Source: Sideroxydans sp. CL21
Lineage (GTDB): Bacteria; Pseudomonadota; Gammaproteobacteria; Burkholderiales; Gallionellaceae
Direction: 5' to 3'
NCBI RefSeq assembly: GCF_902459525.1
Contig: NZ_LR699166.1
Coordinates: 907,501-971,500, forward strand
Length of the DNA: 64,000 bases
The translations under genes and the position numbers were made by a program. The notes beneath the pieces are model-generated. The model worked only from the letters and a program-made list of their open reading frames with translations. It was not told the DNA's origin and ran no database searches. Positions 62,390 to 64,000 of the stretch are shown here, in pieces. The first letter of the stretch is position 1, and every line of letters begins with the position of its first letter.

Positions 62390-63681
62390 AACTCTTCAAT
62401 ATCATTCTCTCCGCAATAACAGTCATCGCGGCAGTGCTGCTATGCCAACAGATCATCTCGAATTCCGTGATCAACCAGCAGAACAAAAATGATTATGCCG
62501 AACTCAACCATGTCAAATATGGCCTGCTCAGCATCGACGAATGGAAGCGGCAAGTCACCGTCATACTTGCCGCGGAAATCAACAAGCTATATCTGTCGAG
62601 AGCGAACGAGAGGGTGATCCGAAAACATATCGAAACTCTGTTGAATACGCTGATCGATCAGGTCGACAAGAAGATCAGGAAGGACAATTCCGAAACGGCG
62701 GGCGGGCGCCTCTCACAGTCTTTTATCGATCTGTTTGTCAATCTGAAAGAGATAAAAAAAGGAATACCGGAATATACGGATGCGGTGATGCATGAGCTGA
62801 CGAAAGCGAAGACAAAACACCAAGTCAAGGCTGTGCTCCGCAAGCAGCTGGAAAAGTATTCAAAGCTGACTTTTGATTTTCAGGACACGCCAGAGCTCAC
62901 CCGCATTCTTCTCAGGACAGGTTCCGCCGATGTCGAAACTGCCAGGGTCAAGCTGAATGATCAAATCGCACTCAAGCATGATCTGATCGTCAAGGAAGAG
63001 ATTTTGTTGATCCTGTTGGCTGTACTGCTTTTTGTCGTTTCAGGGTTTAGCAAGGAATCTCTGACCCCGTCGCGTTATGCATCCCTCGTTTTAATCCTGG
63101 TTGTCTTGCTATCCGCCGGCGTCACCACACCCACGATCGACATGGAAGCGAAAATATCGCAGATGAGTTTCATGTTATTGGGCAACCCGGTTCATTTCGA
63201 AAACCAGGTGTTGTACTTCCAGAGCAAAAGCATACTGGACGTATTCAGGATCATGATCGAGCATCGGGAAATTAAAATGAAACTGGTCGGCATTCTGCTG
63301 ATCACCTTCAGTATCATTTTTCCGCTTTTGAAAATCGCTTCGACGCTGGGATTCTATTTCGATATTCGCCATGCAAGGAGAAATCCGGTGATCAGGTTCT
63401 TTGTCCTGTATTCCGGCAAGTGGTCGATGGCCGATGTCATGGTGGTGGCGATCTTCATGGCCTATATCGGATTTGACGGAATCATTGCCAACCAGCTGAG
63501 CCATTTGAACTCAAGCGGCGAGGAGCTTGTCCTCCTGACGACGAATGGCACTTCCCTGCAACCGGGCTATTACCTGTTTCTGACTTACACCCTGCTGGCC
63601 CTGTTCTTGTCCGAACTGCTTACCAAGAAGCATCATGCAGAGGAGCGCAGGAACCCCTATGTGGAAGTAGGTCCCAAGTAA
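62386..63681 (+). CDS. PqiA-like inner-membrane protein
   Basis: 431 aa. N-terminal helix (about 3-22), a long soluble helical insertion (about 35-195), then about six membrane helices. The C-terminal half has the paraquat-inducible-protein-A signature: a helix pair around IIFPLLKIASTLGF, then GKWSMADVMVVAIFMAYIGFDG. PqiA/YebS proteins work with MCE proteins (PqiB) in lipid transport between membranes; no MCE gene is in view. The N-terminal soluble domain is not part of classical PqiA, so this is a divergent architecture. Confidence 0.75.
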   Translation: MKLFNIILSAITVIAAVLLCQQIISNSVINQQNKNDYAELNHVKYGLLSIDEWKRQVTVILAAEINKLYLSRANERVIRKHIETLLNTLIDQVDKKIRKDNSETAGGRLSQSFIDLFVNLKEIKKGIPEYTDAVMHELTKAKTKHQVKAVLRKQLEKYSKLTFDFQDTPELTRILLRTGSADVETARVKLNDQIALKHDLIVKEEILLILLAVLLFVVSGFSKESLTPSRYASLVLILVVLLSAGVTTPTIDMEAKISQMSFMLLGNPVHFENQVLYFQSKSILDVFRIMIEHREIKMKLVGILLITFSIIFPLLKIASTLGFYFDIRHARRNPVIRFFVLYSGKWSMADVMVVAIFMAYIGFDGIIANQLSHLNSSGEELVLLTTNGTSLQPGYYLFLTYTLLALFLSELLTKKHHAEERRNPYVEVGPK

Positions 63682-63751
63682 AGCAGTGTTTACCGGCGCA
63701 GCGTGAACCTGACGCGGCTAATTCATCCATAACCTTTGCGGAGGGGCAGTC

Positions 63752-64000
63752 ATGATTGATTACAAAATCGCCGTTGTCGTCGGCAGCCTACGCCAGGATT
63801 CGTTCAACCGCAAACTGGCCGACGCTGTAGTGAGCTTGGCACCGTCATATTTTTTGTTCAAGCAACTGCAGATCGGCAATCTTCCGCTTTATAACCAGGA
63901 CGACGACGATAATCAGGCCGAATCGGTCAAGCAAATGAAGAGCGAGATCAAGAGTGCTCACGGCATACTGTTCGTCACACCCGAATACAACCGCTCCATA
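63752..64000 (+). CDS. NADPH-dependent FMN reductase (3' partial)
   Basis: The first 83 codons of a flavodoxin-fold NAD(P)H:FMN/quinone reductase cut by the window end. It shows the FMN phosphate loop VVGSLRQDSFNRKL and the TPEYNRS motif. GGAGGGG lies before the ATG. Relatives include ChrR/YieF-type quinone and chromate reductases with an antioxidant role. Confidence 0.9.
   Translation, partial: MIDYKIAVVVGSLRQDSFNRKLADAVVSLAPSYFLFKQLQIGNLPLYNQDDDDNQAESVKQMKSEIKSAHGILFVTPEYNRSI

Overview
The window looks like a chromosomal segment of a motile, Gram-negative betaproteobacterium. The gene order TPR lipoprotein, lolB, ispE, tRNA-Gln, prs, rplY, pth, ychF is characteristic of that class. Moderate GC, several c-di-GMP and PAS signalling proteins, a bacteriohemerythrin-type sensor and a remnant of an encapsulated ferritin suggest a freshwater, possibly microaerophilic Nitrosomonadales/Gallionellaceae-like organism. 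That placement is inference from synteny and family memory, not from a database search. Layout, first half. 1-4904: the 3' end of a PAS-GGDEF-hemerythrin gene, then on the minus strand a three-gene Gld-type ABC exporter followed by mutM. 5320-12691: an OprB-type porin and a complete RND tripartite efflux operon (outer-membrane lipoprotein, adaptor, CusA/CzcA-type pump). 12753-19632: the core block TPR-lolB-ispE-tRNA-Gln-prs-rplY-pth-ychF. 19648-23304: a minus-strand operon of four lipoproteins (LPP20, LpoB-like, COG3014-like, LPP20-like). 23561-29719: rhlE, DUF1415, srkA, ychJ-like, a CDGSH protein, and an ArsR/AHSA1/reductase operon. 30202-32161: an aldehyde dehydrogenase with its DUF779 partner. 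32161-32770: mobile-element debris, namely a dead IS200/IS605 transposase and a MITE-like inverted-repeat element. Layout, second half. 32801-38919: signalling genes (PAS/GGDEF/EAL, MEDS sensor, Aer-type chemoreceptor). 39876-42241: a translation termination and rescue cluster (prfC, S4 protein, arfB). 42238-46410: a 1.2-kaa Cache/PAS/GAF/GGDEF/EAL protein and a small protein behind a very good sigma-28 promoter. 46544-64000: an envelope and surface region. It holds four lipoproteins with a C-terminal DUF3494 (ice-binding-type) domain, a nonsense-interrupted encapsulated-ferritin gene, YqjDEK-like proteins, BON, OmpA and DUF4398 lipoproteins, an AI-2E-family permease, a LapA-like protein, a PqiA-like protein and a partial flavin reductase. 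The most interesting unit is the DUF3494 set at 47935-59530. All four genes share a lipoprotein leader and a DUF3494 C-terminus but carry different Ig-like modules (none, two Big_5-like, three DUF5018-like, two Big_5-like). Three are preceded by a gaplessly alignable element: a CRP/FNR-type dyad centred exactly 41.5 bp upstream of the start predicted from a GATAAA -10 box, which is class II activator geometry. The fourth keeps a decayed copy. Three also share a homologous terminator, one of which has about 55 bp of extra sequence in its loop. The last gene runs into an OmpA protein with two peptidoglycan-binding-type domains. I infer a duplicated, co-regulated surface adhesion or ice-binding system, possibly linked to c-di-GMP through a CRP-like regulator; that link is untested.
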